NCBI GenBank assembly: GCA_905331475.1 | Contig: CAJNYU010003513.1 | Coordinates: forward strand, 1 to 64,000 | Source: Rotaria socialis | Taxonomy: Eukaryota > Rotifera > Eurotatoria > Philodinida > Philodinidae | Direction of reading: 5' to 3' | Length of the DNA stretch: 64,000 nucleotides | The notes under the pieces: generated by a model | The model's input: only the letters and a program-made list of their open reading frames with translations | What the model was told of the DNA's origin: nothing | Databases searched by the model: none | Position numbers and translations under genes: made by a program | Part shown: positions 37,797-49,512 of the stretch, piece by piece | How the letters are laid out: the number at the start of each line of letters is the position of its first letter | Numbering within the stretch: position 1 is the stretch's first letter

Positions 37797-39170
37797 CTAT
37801 AAGAGCACTGATAGTAATGTCCATATATCTGCGAGAAGACTTTTCCAGAATCCTTCATACACCGATGTAGTGCTACTGCTGATGCTGCTGCTCGTGTTAC
37901 TATTGGTTTTGGTGTAGCCTATGTAGTCTAAAATGGCAGTTTGAAGTTGTTTACGTGTATTCAGTAAGCCAACTGTAGGAAATGAGAAACCAGTTAAATT
38001 TCGAAAATATGTCTGATAAAATCTATTATTGGCTAAGAGTGGATCGTCATAGGCACTCTTGGACATAGGAAGCAAGTAACGAGGAATGCTACCTGGTTTG
38101 TCACCACTACCAACTACGACTGCTTGCATTCGAGGTGTGCCCATGAATTCAGCAAATAAACGAGAAGCATTCAACACGTCGGCAGACATGTTTCTTCGAA
38201 AAACAAATGCATCTGTAAAAAACAGAGGCTGATTATGAGCAGTGCCTATCGGTAGAGGTATAAGTTTGATATTGTTGTAATCGTATAAGTTGCCATCTTT
38301 TAGAATGTAAAAGAGTTGTTCCGAATAGGCAAACATCGCTGTAGTCTTATTTTGTGCGAACAATATAGCTGGCATATTTTGATATTTTCTAAAGGTCCCA
38401 TCGAGACAATGATTCTCTCCTCGCGAACGATTGCATAGTCCAGCTAACTTGAGTATATTTTCGAAAGAGCTCTTCGTGTATCCATGTAGAGCGTATGCAA
38501 CTGTTTCAGCTGAAGAGTTACTACTACCTTGATAGCTGTTAATCCATAAAGCCGGTAGTCCCCAACTCGAATCCATGTTTCCTGCTAGGCGATAATCATC
38601 TGTGGGCGAATCTCCCAGAATCGTCATGAGCTGATCGATTGTACTCACGGTAGCTATTCGTACGTCACGAGTAAACAGAAAATATGCGCACATAAGATGT
38701 GGAAAACCATATACAGCATTATTGATATGTACTGCCATGTTAGCAATGGTATGCCAATCAGCCTGGTTAGTTGAATTAATAAATTGTGGGGCTACGAGAC
38801 CAATATTAACAAGATCACCTAGAAGTACAGCATCGATTTCGACAATATCATATCCAGTTCCATCAGCCATGAGCCATTTAGAAAGTAAATCTAGATCGTA
38901 GAAATTATCATTAATACTAAGTGGGCGCAGTTGAAGGGCAATATCAGGATACACTTTATTAAACTCATCTGTAATGAATTGAAGTAGACCTGTATTGTTG
39001 TCATCACCTGCGTCAGGTATAAATGGATATAGAGCTACTTTAAGTGTAATCTTGTTCATTGTGCTTGTGTCTTTACTTGATATCGTATTTGAGGACGATT
39101 CCGACACCAACACATTGATTTGAAACACAAAAAGAATCAGCCATATAGAAATAACTTCTCTGACGTGCAT
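37797..39170 (-). CDS. Thiaminase I-like secreted enzyme, copy 1
   Basis: Thiaminase I splits thiamine by exchanging its thiazole for another nucleophile; it has a periplasmic-binding-protein fold. A single 457-codon exon. Signal peptide at residues 1-23. The domain opens with TLKVALYPFIPD, followed by GYDIVEIDAVLLGDLVNIG and VYGFPHLMCAYFLFTR, where Cys161 aligns with the catalytic Cys of bacterial thiaminase I (VYGLPQILC context). Glu284 in FAYSEQLF aligns with the general-base Glu (GYSES context). C-terminal landmarks are PLFFTDAFVF and GSIPRYLLPMS. Several N-X-S/T sites and a Ser/Thr tail ending in a hydrophobic LLADIWTLLSVLL suggest secretion, possibly GPI anchoring. It is intronless and related mainly to bacterial enzymes as I know the family, so horizontal acquisition is likely. 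No frame lesion. Confidence 0.82.
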   Translation of the reverse strand: MHVREVISIWLILFVFQINVLVSESSSNTISSKDTSTMNKITLKVALYPFIPDAGDDNNTGLLQFITDEFNKVYPDIALQLRPLSINDNFYDLDLLSKWLMADGTGYDIVEIDAVLLGDLVNIGLVAPQFINSTNQADWHTIANMAVHINNAVYGFPHLMCAYFLFTRDVRIATVSTIDQLMTILGDSPTDDYRLAGNMDSSWGLPALWINSYQGSSNSSAETVAYALHGYTKSSFENILKLAGLCNRSRGENHCLDGTFRKYQNMPAILFAQNKTTAMFAYSEQLFYILKDGNLYDYNNIKLIPLPIGTAHNQPLFFTDAFVFRRNMSADVLNASRLFAEFMGTPRMQAVVVGSGDKPGSIPRYLLPMSKSAYDDPLLANNRFYQTYFRNLTGFSFPTVGLLNTRKQLQTAILDYIGYTKTNSNTSSSISSSTTSVYEGFWKSLLADIWTLLSVLL

Positions 39171-39780
39171 TATTAAGTATTAGAAGAGAAAATAAGGTAT
39201 GAAGAGAACAAAAATTATGAAAGGCTTGTGTGACTCGTTATCAAAAACAAATACGAGAGCTTACTGTCACATGAGTGAGACTGATGCAAGAATTAAAAAC
39301 CACGTTTCTAATAATACGATATGTTGAAGTACTTGAAACAGTCTGTTCTGATTATAAAAAGTATTCTCGTAACTGATTGTATGTGCATGGTTCTTGTGTT
39401 GTCGAGAATTTTAATGATAAATAGACCACACCTGTTCTGGTCTCGATTTATTTTACTGAATAATACCATTCAACTTTATCACTTTAACGTAAGAAAGCAT
39501 TACGAAGGTAATGAAGGATCGCGAGTTTAAAACAATAAATCTAATGACGACACGTTGCAATCTGGCAGAAATAAAAGTTTTATCATGCACCTTGTTTCTT
39601 TTCTTTTCATTTTTTTATCTACTTCCCCTTGTTAGAAATCATGAAAGAATAAGAATAAACTTTGATAGGAAGAAAATAAAAGATATTTCTAATTTCACAC
39701 GATTTCCATACGACCAGATTTTCTATAGACAACTATTGTAGTTAAAATTAACACCGAAACTTTCCATAACATTATTCATT

Positions 39781-41904
39781 ATTGACGTGTACGTTTATTC
39801 GATGATAGATTTATTCTTCAGTGGCTACCATCGAACTATCAATACTGCTTGCTTTAGAATAAAGATAATCAAGTAGTAAAAAAATTAACTCAAGCAATTA
39901 TGTAACATTTTGCAAATTTATCTGTATCCATTGAATTCAAGGGACTCGAATAATTCAATGATTAGTAAACTCATATATTTCATAATTAGCACAACGAGTT
40001 CTACATACAAAACAACTTTCTGGTAGCGATGTACTTTTTGTCATTGACTATCCATGAAAATATTCATCTACAATACGATTCGTAATCCTTTTGTCGTTGG
40101 TAGGTATCATCTTTGATAAAATGTTCAAATATTGCTAAAAGAATATCAAAGTTTTTTGGCCTGAATCAAATTTGTCTCATTAATCCTCGTAAAGAGCTCT
40201 ATTTTTGTGAAATAGTTGAAACACTTGGAAATGCTTAACATTATGAATTCTCATTAAAATATGATACTCAATATTCATCAAAATACGCTTTTTATAAGAA
40301 TTAAGGAGAGGTAGTATGACCAAAAATTCGAATGATGCTTCAGTTCGGATCGAAAATTCACCGGATTTTTGGATGGGACCAAAAAATCTTGTAACCCCAT
40401 TTTTAGTAGTTAGTCCAGTATGAATATTGTATCTAATCTTATTTTCAATAGAATTTCTACTGCATACGGTATTTTGAGTACTATCGATTATGAGAAAGAA
40501 AATCTTCATAAGATGGTTGTTTACAGGTTTTGAAACCACTGAATATGTGTTCAATGATCCGGATTAGTCATCAAGATAGTAAACCAATTTATTCGATAAA
40601 TAAAATCAAGCAAAAGTATTATAATTAAATTTTTCATGCGCTGTGTTTAATATTATTGTTATTGTATCCACCAACATCAAAAATCGAGAGGAAATTTTTT
40701 TCTTAGAGTTTTAGCAAAAGACATGAGATAATCTTTTCTTTTCAGAAATCTTTCCTAAAAGACAGAAATCTCACTTAATCAATTTATCTTTTTTTTCTCA
40801 TAAAATCTAGCAGATGGTTGATTTGTCTTCGGTTGAATAACTACATCAACCTTTTCCAGACGAAAATATATTTCCAAGCAAATAATTATTTCGACATTTA
40901 ATCTAACTGGTTTTTCTGTCACTATTCTGATTGAACATTGCATTATCGATTAGGAATTTATTCATCATGAAAAATTAGCCATTTTCTCCTGTCTCCAACT
41001 TTGTTTCTATGGTTCATCAGCGACAAAAAAAAGTTATAGCTCTCATCTAGGTTGATTATCCAAATTTGAATAATCTTCCATAAATATATCCATTTGCTAA
41101 CCACTGATATTGAGTAATAGTAATAACGATGAAATGCAATTCTATGCTGAAACATGTTTTTCAAATTGGTCTGGTATGTATTCGTCTATCGCACTGAGAA
41201 AGAATACCATCGAAACATCATTCAACCAAATAAAGTCAAATAGGGGCAAAATCTAAAGAAAGATCTATAAACAAAAATTAATAAAGACTTGCAATACGAC
41301 TAATTACTCAATTAGAAATGTAGCTATATGATATTCTCAAAAAGCTGACAAAGGATTGCAGAACATCTGTTTTAAATTTGAAAATGTTAGATTCGATGCC
41401 ATAAAAATTTTCCAATATAAACACCACAACCTTGAATTGTTAACGTTCATAATAAGGCAACTGTCGGGATGATTGAGAAATATATGATGCTTTTTAGCTA
41501 TTGAACAGCATGCAAGATTGTATATCTATGCAAGACGGGAGTTTTACAGTATTTATGGTTTATTTTATTTCTATTGAAAGTGAGTGTAATAATACATAAA
41601 TAGATACATACAACGATGATTTTTACCAGTTCGATAAAAATCTTCCAAATCCGAGTTGTATTTAAATTGTATGAGAGGTGATTGTTTGTTTCTCTGTACT
41701 CACTTCAATCAACTCTATATGAACGGACGGACAAAATTGATTTATCCATTCACGAGCAAACTTGACTAGAATTCAATATTTATGATGTAATAGTTCAACA
41801 AAGTCATTGTGGACGGCGAAGAAAACATGTATAATGATTGAACTTTATTGACACGCAGCTATTTCTGCTTTTGGGTATTATGAAAATTCAACATTACAGC
41901 ACGC
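39781..41904. other. Gap between thiaminase cassette and F-box pseudogene
   Basis: No gene recognised. An open stretch of ~124 codons on the minus strand (40180-40554) lacks an ATG and any motif. AT-rich throughout. Confidence 0.4.
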
Positions 41905-44670
41905 ATGAATAATTCAATTGTTAAGATTGTTGATCTACCTGATGAAATTTTGGTTATGTACTATTTTCAAAAAACTACATAATTTTGATGTATTATATTC
42001 ACTTGTGGGTGTCAATAAAAAAACTCAATAACGTGGCATGTGATGTTACTTTCACTCGATCTATTGAGCTAACGACGATATCATTTGATAAAGCCGATGA
42101 TTCAAGAATTAATGCTATACTTGATCGATTTTGTATGGACATATTATCTCGAATTCAAAAGAGAATGAAATGTCTTACTATTCAAGCATGTTTCTTACAA
42201 CGTGCTTATTATGCTAGCGATTATCTTAACTTACGCAGCATTACTATCGTCAATCTCGAACTCAAAATGGCTCCTAGTATTTTCCTAGTATGTCACTTGA
42301 TCACTCGATATTTAATGAATAGGAAAATTTCTTATGCTTGTTGTATATTTTTAGAAAAGTCATCATTTATTCACGCCTTCAAAGACCAAATAACACATAA
42401 GTGTGAAAATTAGTGACGAAACTCGGAATGAATTGAGGCTGAAATTACTAATTGATATTTATAATTGTATTTTCGCCTTGACAGCAAACCTAAAATATTT
42501 GGATTTGAGTGTCAAGGACAACTATTTCTTTCGACGACCATTACTCAGCGGTTTACCTTCTACTACATTTTCTTCGTTCAGTATTGTTCATCTAAATATT
42601 AAAATGAACGATTTTGACGATTGTCGTTATCTACTTGATGGTCGTCTGACTCAATTACATACATTTATTGCCAATATCATTGTCTATTTTCTGTTAGTTT
42701 TTTCAAACAGAAGAGAAATGAGAAAAAAAGATTTAGTGATGATCTTTGTAGTATAAAGATACTCTTTCTGATGGTGTATCGGGATTTACATTTACTCTTG
42801 ATATTTGTACCGAATGAAGCTTTTTCTGAAGAAGTCTAAGTAATTTGATCGATTTACAACGATAAAATATATTTTTTCAATTGTTTTCCATCGGTTTAAA
42901 TTTTACGATGAAACATACTTCCACGAAGTATCGAAAAAAAGAATTCAGTTCATGGATGATTTTTGGAGATGGCGGCTGATATTCTGGTACACTGTTGAAT
43001 CATGCAAAAGCTTCATGTTGCAAACTATTTCGAAATATGAGTCAAAAATAGATCCAAAAATTTTTTGCCAAAGTTGATATCAATAGAGCTTTTGACACGC
43101 TACATTTTCGGGTCTGTTTTATTCAAATTTGATTGATTTACCTAGAGAAATACAGATTTTTCAAGTTGCATAAATGGTGCAAGACTTTTTTCTAAAGAGG
43201 TGTTGGTTTGTGACTTTTCATCTGTTCCAGATTCGTTCTGGAAAAATATGTCTCATACAAAATTGGTAGTTCAGACATTGCTCTTTTCAACAGAAAAAAT
43301 TTCGTTGCTTTGCAAATGACTAAGACGATCTAACAGAGTTTGATATTTTCGCATCGCATGTGATGTATGTCACTCATTTATATGTTTGTGATTACTTTTG
43401 AGTCATTTTTCAATATTTAGATGTTTGGATATTAGTTGTTGCATTTTAAAATCCTTCAGACAATCCAAAAAAAGAGTAGCTATTTTTGAAATCATTTATA
43501 CAAATTAGATAAAAAATAATTTCTATGAATATTAATATATTTCAGCGATTTTCAGTTATTCTAATGTAACAATCTGATCGTTTCAGAAATTATGGGAATA
43601 TTTCTGATCTAGGAGTCTTTTACTTAATAATAGAGAAGTGACTAATAGACTAGAAGATTAATTGATGAAAAAGAAATCAGTCTCGGTCTTGAATACAATT
43701 TTGATTTTATAATCTGAGATATTACATCGAGAAGCATCTAATTGATTCAATCTATCATTGAGTAAAAGATTAGCGTGGTTTTACTGAGTATTTTTTCTAT
43801 TTTGACTTTTTTTTATAGAGTAATCTACTTAAACTCAAGTGTTTTCGCTGTATGCATATCTTCCAACAACTGAATTTGACAACGAAGTTGTGCCGTTTCT
43901 TCGTCGAATGTCACATTTGGAGAAGCTCACATTATCTCTTGGTGTTCGTGGTCGAAGTGCGTTCATTGATGGAATTCACTTGGATAACTGTACACTTAGT
44001 CGATTGCCACATCTGCATACATTTGTCTTCGACATCATTACCGACTTTGTCAGGAGCACCGGACACTTCGAAGCATCTGCTGATCATATTCGGCGCACGT
44101 TCATTCAAAGAGGGCATCATGCTAATTGCTATATCGACTATCATCATAGTAATATGCGCCGATGTCATGCTTATTCTGTTCCATTGAAAATGGAATGTAT
44201 GTCATATTTCGCTCGGTTTTCCTGGTGGTGCGTTCATAAATGTTCGCATTCTGAGTATGGCCGATGACTCTCATCCTTTCGAACATAATTTCTTTGCTCA
44301 GATTTCACGCTCATTTTCATTACTTAGTCGTCTGATTCTTACAAATACAACACCACAAAAGGAGAAACAGTCACACCAGTTAGTGAAGCTTGAAGAAGTA
44401 TCCTCAGTTATTGAGTATTCTCGTCTCGCCGAACTTGACTGTATCCATGTACATATCGATTATGTGGAACAGTTTCTTTCTAACGTCAATACATGTCTAC
44501 CTTGCCTTCGCAAACTTCATGCTCAATATGAACACTTAGTAACTGTCACAGAAAATTTTACAAGAAATACAACACGTATGAATTGTGTGAAATTGAAGCA
44601 TATTACATCTGATGATAACGTGGCAATGGCGCGTTCGAAAGACTTCTATCTCTATTTTCCTTTACTGTAA
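41905..44670 (+). pseudogene. F-box protein pseudogene (bdelloid-type family)
   Basis: The N-terminal F-box reads VDLPDEIL and continues after a frame change into FKKLHNFDVLYSLVGVNK. Later segments match the family's leucine-rich C-terminal part: RINAILDRFCMDILSRIQ, FIHAFKDQITH, FRRPLLSGLPSTT, LLDGRLTQLHTFI, LPHLHTFVFDI and DSHPFEHNFFAQISRSFSL. Lesions seen: frame changes near 41960, 42011, 42405, 43845 and 44215, plus ~1 kb (about 42700-43830) with no recognisable coding that may be an insertion. One probable intron lies around 42289-42355. F-box proteins are SCF ubiquitin-ligase adaptors; this copy looks non-functional. Confidence 0.75.
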
Positions 44671-46000
44671 ATAATGTTCTCATAGAGTGTAATTATTAGA
44701 TTTGTTTTAGTATATCAATAAAGCAAACTCAGAATAGCTATTTCTTAAAAATATTCCTATGAATAAACCGAATGCCTATTGTTCTATTCACATTGACTGA
44801 AAAATAAGTAGGCCGGATTTATAAAGTCGTTTGTTGTTTTGATGTTGCTTTTTTCTAATTCTTTAAATCAATACTGTTTTAATTGAAAAGCTATCAGTTT
44901 TCTAAATTTTATACGGACGAAAAATTTAAAAAGAAAATAAAATCGAGAATTTTAAAAATCAAACATTACCTATAAAGTTAACACAATATCAAATTTTTGA
45001 AAATTAGTGTTAGAAAGTGTCACAAGCAGAACAAAAATGACTAGCTCAGTCAATCAAGAAAAAGCGCTCTCTTTTTTATTTCAATATTCATAAAATAGTT
45101 ATTGTATGCCTTGGCTCATAAGAAATATAATCTCGCAGTTTTACTTATGTCTTAGTCTTGATTTAGCTCATATATTTAATCAAAATACTTTCTTTAATAT
45201 TTTCAAAAGAGTCTGCTTGACTCAAGACGTATGTTGGATATTCAATGAACAAGTAAGAGCATCCCTATTTTTTCTTCTTGCTGATGATATTGAGATAAAC
45301 AAAATGCTTCATCAGGTGAGCCGTGGAAATATGTTGCAAAGCGAAACATCATGTCATAGTCACAGCATTTTTTCACGTAATTTGCTCTTTAAGTCTATGG
45401 TTCTCACTTCAATGTTATCTTGTACATTCCTTGGCTCTCTCTTTCTTATTCTTCTTATGTGCTGATCATAATCAATTGGCAAAAAATACATTTAGAATTA
45501 GCTATGTTTAACAACCAAACATACGTCTAGCACAAAAGAGAATTGACATTGTGAAAAGGAAATAAGTCATTTATATGTCCAGCTTTTATTCCACGATATT
45601 TTTGTCTAGATATATATAAATGGGCGAGCAAAACTCGAGGTGAATGCAACCAATGCTCCAAAAATTATGGAAAAATTATTATTTCCTTTTCTTTATACTG
45701 TACAAAGATGTTTAATAACAAAATCATTTTCTCAATCATTATAGTTCGAAAAAAGCTATGAAAGATTTGACGAAGCTCGAAACCAAAAGCATGAGCACCA
45801 CCTTATCTCCTAAATCTGCCGATGGTCGAGAATCGAACTATTGTTATATAAAAGAGAGCCAGGACGATTATGGCAAGTATTTTATAAGCTTCACAGTTTC
45901 TTAGAAGAGGATTCGCCAGAAAATTGACAAGGGAAAAGGTACTTGACTGGAGAAGAAGCCTTGATTTTAAATTAATAATACAACATACAAATTCATATTT
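44671..46000. other. Gap between the two F-box relics
   Basis: Includes a 119-codon plus-strand open stretch (45106-45465) that is hydrophobic and low in complexity and has no motif; I do not accept it as a gene. Otherwise AT-rich and featureless. Confidence 0.4.
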
Positions 46001-46245
46001 AGATTCCTAAATGATCTACTCGGCTATATATATACTATAAATCAGGTAATGGGTAGATGAACTCGTTCGAGAAAAATATCAATTTTAAATAACTTGTAAA
46101 ATTTGAATCATGCGCAATCGATTTGAGTCGTTGGTCAATCCCTATTAAAGAATAGAGTACTTCGACAGTACACAATTTTGTCAAAACAATCATAAGAATC
46201 TCATCTGGTAAACCATTAATTCAATCGATAAACGTTTCATATTTA
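46001..46245 (-). pseudogene. F-box domain relic
   Basis: The minus strand reads NGLPDEILMIVLTKLCT, then VEVLYSLIGIDQRLKSIA, then FIYPLPDL and a stop: the N-terminal F-box and following segment of the same family as 41905-44670, on the opposite strand. A one-base slip just before NGLPDEIL separates it from an in-frame RLSIEL start. The downstream leucine-rich part is missing or too decayed to see. Confidence 0.65.
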
Positions 46246-47235
46246 TTGATGCTTCATTCTATGTGCCTTTGGACGTACAGACGTGAATATTTATATATGG
46301 TCATTTCATTGTTTTTGTTGGCCGATGTCGTCTATGATCTACCAATGGGAATAATGGTACTTCTTTTTTTCTAGTCTAAATCACAATGAACAAATAATTG
46401 AATAAATGAAATTATTTCGCTCTCTGTCATTGTCGTTCTAAATATCTGATATCATGCACATTTATAACTATTAAGTACTATTTTTTATCCTATTAAGAGA
46501 ATTATGTTTGATCAGGCCAACAAAGAGTTTTGCTTTAATATTTCATGTTCATAGACTGTAGATTTATGCAAAGATATTATGCATTTTTTTTTGTTAGGAT
46601 AGATTGATGAAGGTTATTTACCTTTGTCTGCACTGTTGATATAACTAATCAGAAAATATGAATTGATCGCAACTATTTATTGAAATAACTATCGTTACTT
46701 GTCACAAATATCATGGACTTCTTTCTTCAGCCTATACATTCTAGAAACATCTTGACTGACATAGTAGTGCCTTGAGAGTGACACATTTGTAATTTGAATA
46801 ACTATCAGTAATAGTCATCTTGTAGTTATTTACATTGTATGGTCTTATTTTAGTCATTTTGTTATACGTGTCATTAAATTAACGAAGAAAATTTTATTGT
46901 TGCAATAGTATCGTTTGATTCTTGAATAGTTAACAGAAGGGTGTAGATGTGGGTGTGCATTGGAAAAAAAATAGCACCACATGGAACCAAAAAGTTTGGA
47001 CCTTGGTGAGAAATTCATAAAAGGCTTCGCATTTACTCACTGAACTTGAAAATGACTTGACAGATAATACAAAACTTAACAAGTATTTCGAACTTTGAAC
47101 TGAATTCTGAACCTTTTTTAGATTTCTTAGGTTTTTACGAAATCTTTTTGAAGGTTTCGAATTCGTTTCAAAAATGTTTCCGTATGATGCTATTTTCTTT
47201 AGACTGAAAAAATAGGATTTAAAAATCGTAATTCA

Positions 47236-47283
47236 CCTGTCTCTGTCTATCCGTGTGTCTGTCTGTCTGTATGTCTGTCTGTA
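47236..47283. repeat. (CTGT)n imperfect microsatellite
   Basis: Repeated ctgtctgt/gtgtctgt units read directly. Confidence 0.8.
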
Positions 47284-47881
47284 ACGTTGGCACAAATGAT
47301 CATTTTCATGGCACAAAACATAGACGGATGCGGGACAAGTCAATCGAAATTTCTGAACTGTGTCGTTTTGTTGCTAGGTAAGGCTCAGTCACCCGCCGTC
47401 TGAAGGATCTGTGAGTCCGCTTCATAATGACGTGAATTTTCAAACAAGTATTTTATTGGCTATGAAGACGGAGTCCTCTCTAGCCTTGGCCATCTGTCTT
47501 TTTCACATTGCGTGCTTTTATTTTTGTGCTTTTACTTGTAGTTTTATCATTTTCGTGTAATTCGTACCTCAGATTCACTTATTGTCACCTCTATTACACG
47601 TCTTCCTTCAAATTATCCGCTGTTTTCTTCAGAAATTTAAGCACACACTCTTGGCGCACACAACCCATTTTCTGCCCTGTCTGTGCAATTCCCCTGCTGA
47701 GCACTGCCAGTCTAGGACCCAGTGAATCGACTCTCGATGTTGATGAACGTTACTTGTTTTTCAGTGTGGAGTGCGGATGTGATTATGCAACATAAAGATT
47801 TCATATTCAACACCATCACACACCCAAAGCCACGCACTCACACCCGCACCCTCACACGCCCATAGCCATACACTCACACCC

Positions 47882-47883
<2 letters not shown>

Positions 47884-47915
<32 letters not shown>
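47884..47915. repeat. (CA)n microsatellite
   Basis: About sixteen uninterrupted ca units, next to degenerate cacaccc-rich sequence at 47815-47883. Confidence 0.9.
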
Positions 47916-47916
<1 letters not shown>

Positions 47917-48153
47917 TAGTACAATAGATTTAGTTGATTTTGGTCCTGAACCTGCTGTTGTTGTACGCTGAGTATTTATTGTATTTTTTACATGATGATT
48001 TTGCATTGTATGCTCTTCGTTGTCAATCGTCATAGGATTTGATGTATTCATCATATTCATTTCTATTCTGTAATGAATAATATGTAAAACTTCGTTGATG
48101 ATTTACATCTATAAAAGACGTACGAAATATTAATGAGAATTTCAATGATATGA

Positions 48154-48954
48154 CTATTTACCATCAATTTCGTCTTCTTTTACAGTTAGCGGACGTGCTG
48201 AATTTGTATGATGTGCGCTTGGTGCTCTACTTTTTAATGTTGAACGTTTCAGATAGGGTATGAAGCCTTGAAAATTTTCAGCTTGTGAAGTTCGTATAGG
48301 GGTTGGACTTGGTGTTCGAATTCTTGATCGTCTCAGATAGGGTACAAAACCTGAAAAATGTTCAGCTTGTGTCGGTGATGTACTACGTTTATAACTTGTT
48401 GTTTGTACAGGAGGTGCACATGACTTTCGCACTTTTGATCTCGGCCGTCTTAGATAGGGTACATAGTCTGACGACTTTTCAGTTTGTATTGGTGGCGTGG
48501 TATTGGGCTTATAACCTTTTGATCTTATGGACGGTGAATGATATGGACTTGGTGATCGAGGTTGGTCAAATGAAATAGCAGTCTCATTTGGAGGAGTTGG
48601 TGTACGTACATGTTGTAAATGAGTAGTAGGTATTGGCTCTGGAACTGTTCGATACAATTCAGCTGCTGGTGGTGGTGGTGGTGGTCTTGATGATGATTCT
48701 GATCCAATTGGTCGCCGAATCACATAAACTGATTTATTCTAGAATATATATAATTTCTTTTATGTAAAATGAAGGTTCCATTGATTAAATAAAACGCTTA
48801 CACCGTCGGTAATCACTGGAGGATTTTCATCAGACTTAGATCTTCCGAGTTCGCCTAAATCTACAGATCCTTGTACACTTTGAGGATTTTTTGTATTACG
48901 TACAACAACAACACGTCGTGCTGGAGTTACGGCTTCTGTACGTGGTGTTGTCAT
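48154..48954 (-). CDS. Proline-rich protein with three PYLRR repeats
   Basis: Two exons joined in frame: 48802-48954 and 48154-48739 (KEDEIDGK, then stop). The product is basic and Ser/Pro-rich: TPARRVVVVRNTKNPQSV, then PRPPPPPP-type tracts and SP/TP sites. Three spaced copies of a short motif follow: SSDYVPYLRRPRSK, HFSGFVPYLRRSRIR and NFQGFIPYLKRSTLK, each after a Pro/Thr-rich linker. The frame stays open upstream of the ATG to an acceptor near 49014, so the N-terminus may extend. An alternative splice at 48166 would add an exon at about 47930-48050 (NMMNTSNPMTIDNEE). No family recognised; it resembles cytoplasmic-tail or adaptor sequence with repeated short linear motifs. Confidence 0.55.
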
Positions 48955-49063
48955 ATCAGTTGATTGTGCAGTTCGTGATGAAACATAACTTCCAGACTCA
49001 TTCGTTGGAATAAACTATACATCAGAATCTTTATTAGGTGAGCAAAAGACAAAATACTCACTA

Positions 49064-49185
49064 TCAGCAACAGTATTCCTTGCCGCCATTCACGAGGACA
49101 AATGCATACATACACCTATCCAAACAATGTTTCGTTGGTTGCCACTCACTTCAATGTCGCCATGCACACATTTCATTAATGCCAT
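49064..49185 (-). pseudogene. EGF-like domain relic
   Basis: The minus strand starts MALMKCVHGDIEVSGNQ and after one or more frame slips ends with a stretch compatible with CPREWR / GKEYCC and a stop: the spacing of an EGF-like C-x-x-G...Y-x-C-x-C-P-x-x-W domain. No single frame preserves all cysteines. Could instead be 5' exon sequence of the proline-rich gene. Confidence 0.3.
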
Positions 49186-49510
49186 TTTCTTGATCGTATA
49201 ATGTCGTTCGTAATTCATATTTATACACGAACGACAGTATGCACAGCAATGATTTTGTTTTTTAATAAAACAGAAAAAAAAAATCTTCTTTTCTGTTCAT
49301 CATGCGAACGAAAAGCACAGTACATTTTTATTTTATTCTAATAAAATATTTTCAATCAGATTAATTTAATTTTTACATATTAATTTCTCATTCAACAATA
49401 AAAAGAATGAAGTTTATGTAATATTTAGAATGCTCGTTGATAATAGCGTAAAAATGGCAATTGGAAAACAAAAGAATTTTCAGGGTATGGGTGCAGGTGT
49501 GGAGAGAAGG
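49186..49510. other. Gap before a gene relic
   Basis: AT-rich; ends with gggtatgggtgcaggtgtgg and acccacaccc tracts (49494-49522) immediately before the relic at 49513-50580. Confidence 0.45.
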
Positions 49511-49512
49511 AG

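Larger units (their letters stand above)
37207..39780. repeat. Segmental duplication, copy 1 (thiaminase cassette)
   Basis: About 2.57 kb closely similar, in the same orientation, to 54603-57197. Similarity starts abruptly at aaattcattgtttt and ends at cataacattattcatta, including non-coding flanks. It contains the short ORF at 37218-37454 (+) and the thiaminase-like gene at 37797-39170 (-). Confidence 0.9.
46246..47920. other. Gap with tetranucleotide repeat and GC-richer segment
   Basis: Contains (CTGT)n-like repeats at 47236-47283 and a GC-richer stretch from ~47280 to 47880. An open plus-strand stretch at 47508-47795 with CPVC lacks an ATG. A gatgtgggtgtgc motif lies at ~46945. No gene accepted. 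Confidence 0.4.

Noticed and set aside
40180..40554. 124-codon open frame, minus strand
   Set aside because: No ATG start, no motif, no splice context, composition like the surrounding AT-rich DNA.
45106..45465. 119-codon hydrophobic ORF, plus strand
   Set aside because: Has an ATG but looks like chance AT-rich hydrophobic translation with no domain or homology I recognise.
45815..45850. tRNA-like T-arm on the minus strand (gttcgattc context)
   Set aside because: The five-base stem does not pair and no D or anticodon arm follows.
47508..47795. 95-codon ORF with signal-like start and CPVC
   Set aside because: Begins with TTG, lies in a repeat-rich GC-shifted stretch, and the cysteines match no domain.
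47761..47930. Extension of the proline-rich gene through the (CA)n repeat giving Cys-Val repeats
   Set aside because: The frame is open through the microsatellite, but a Cys/Val/Trp-rich tail is implausible; the gene more likely stops at 48154 or soon after an exon at ~47930.
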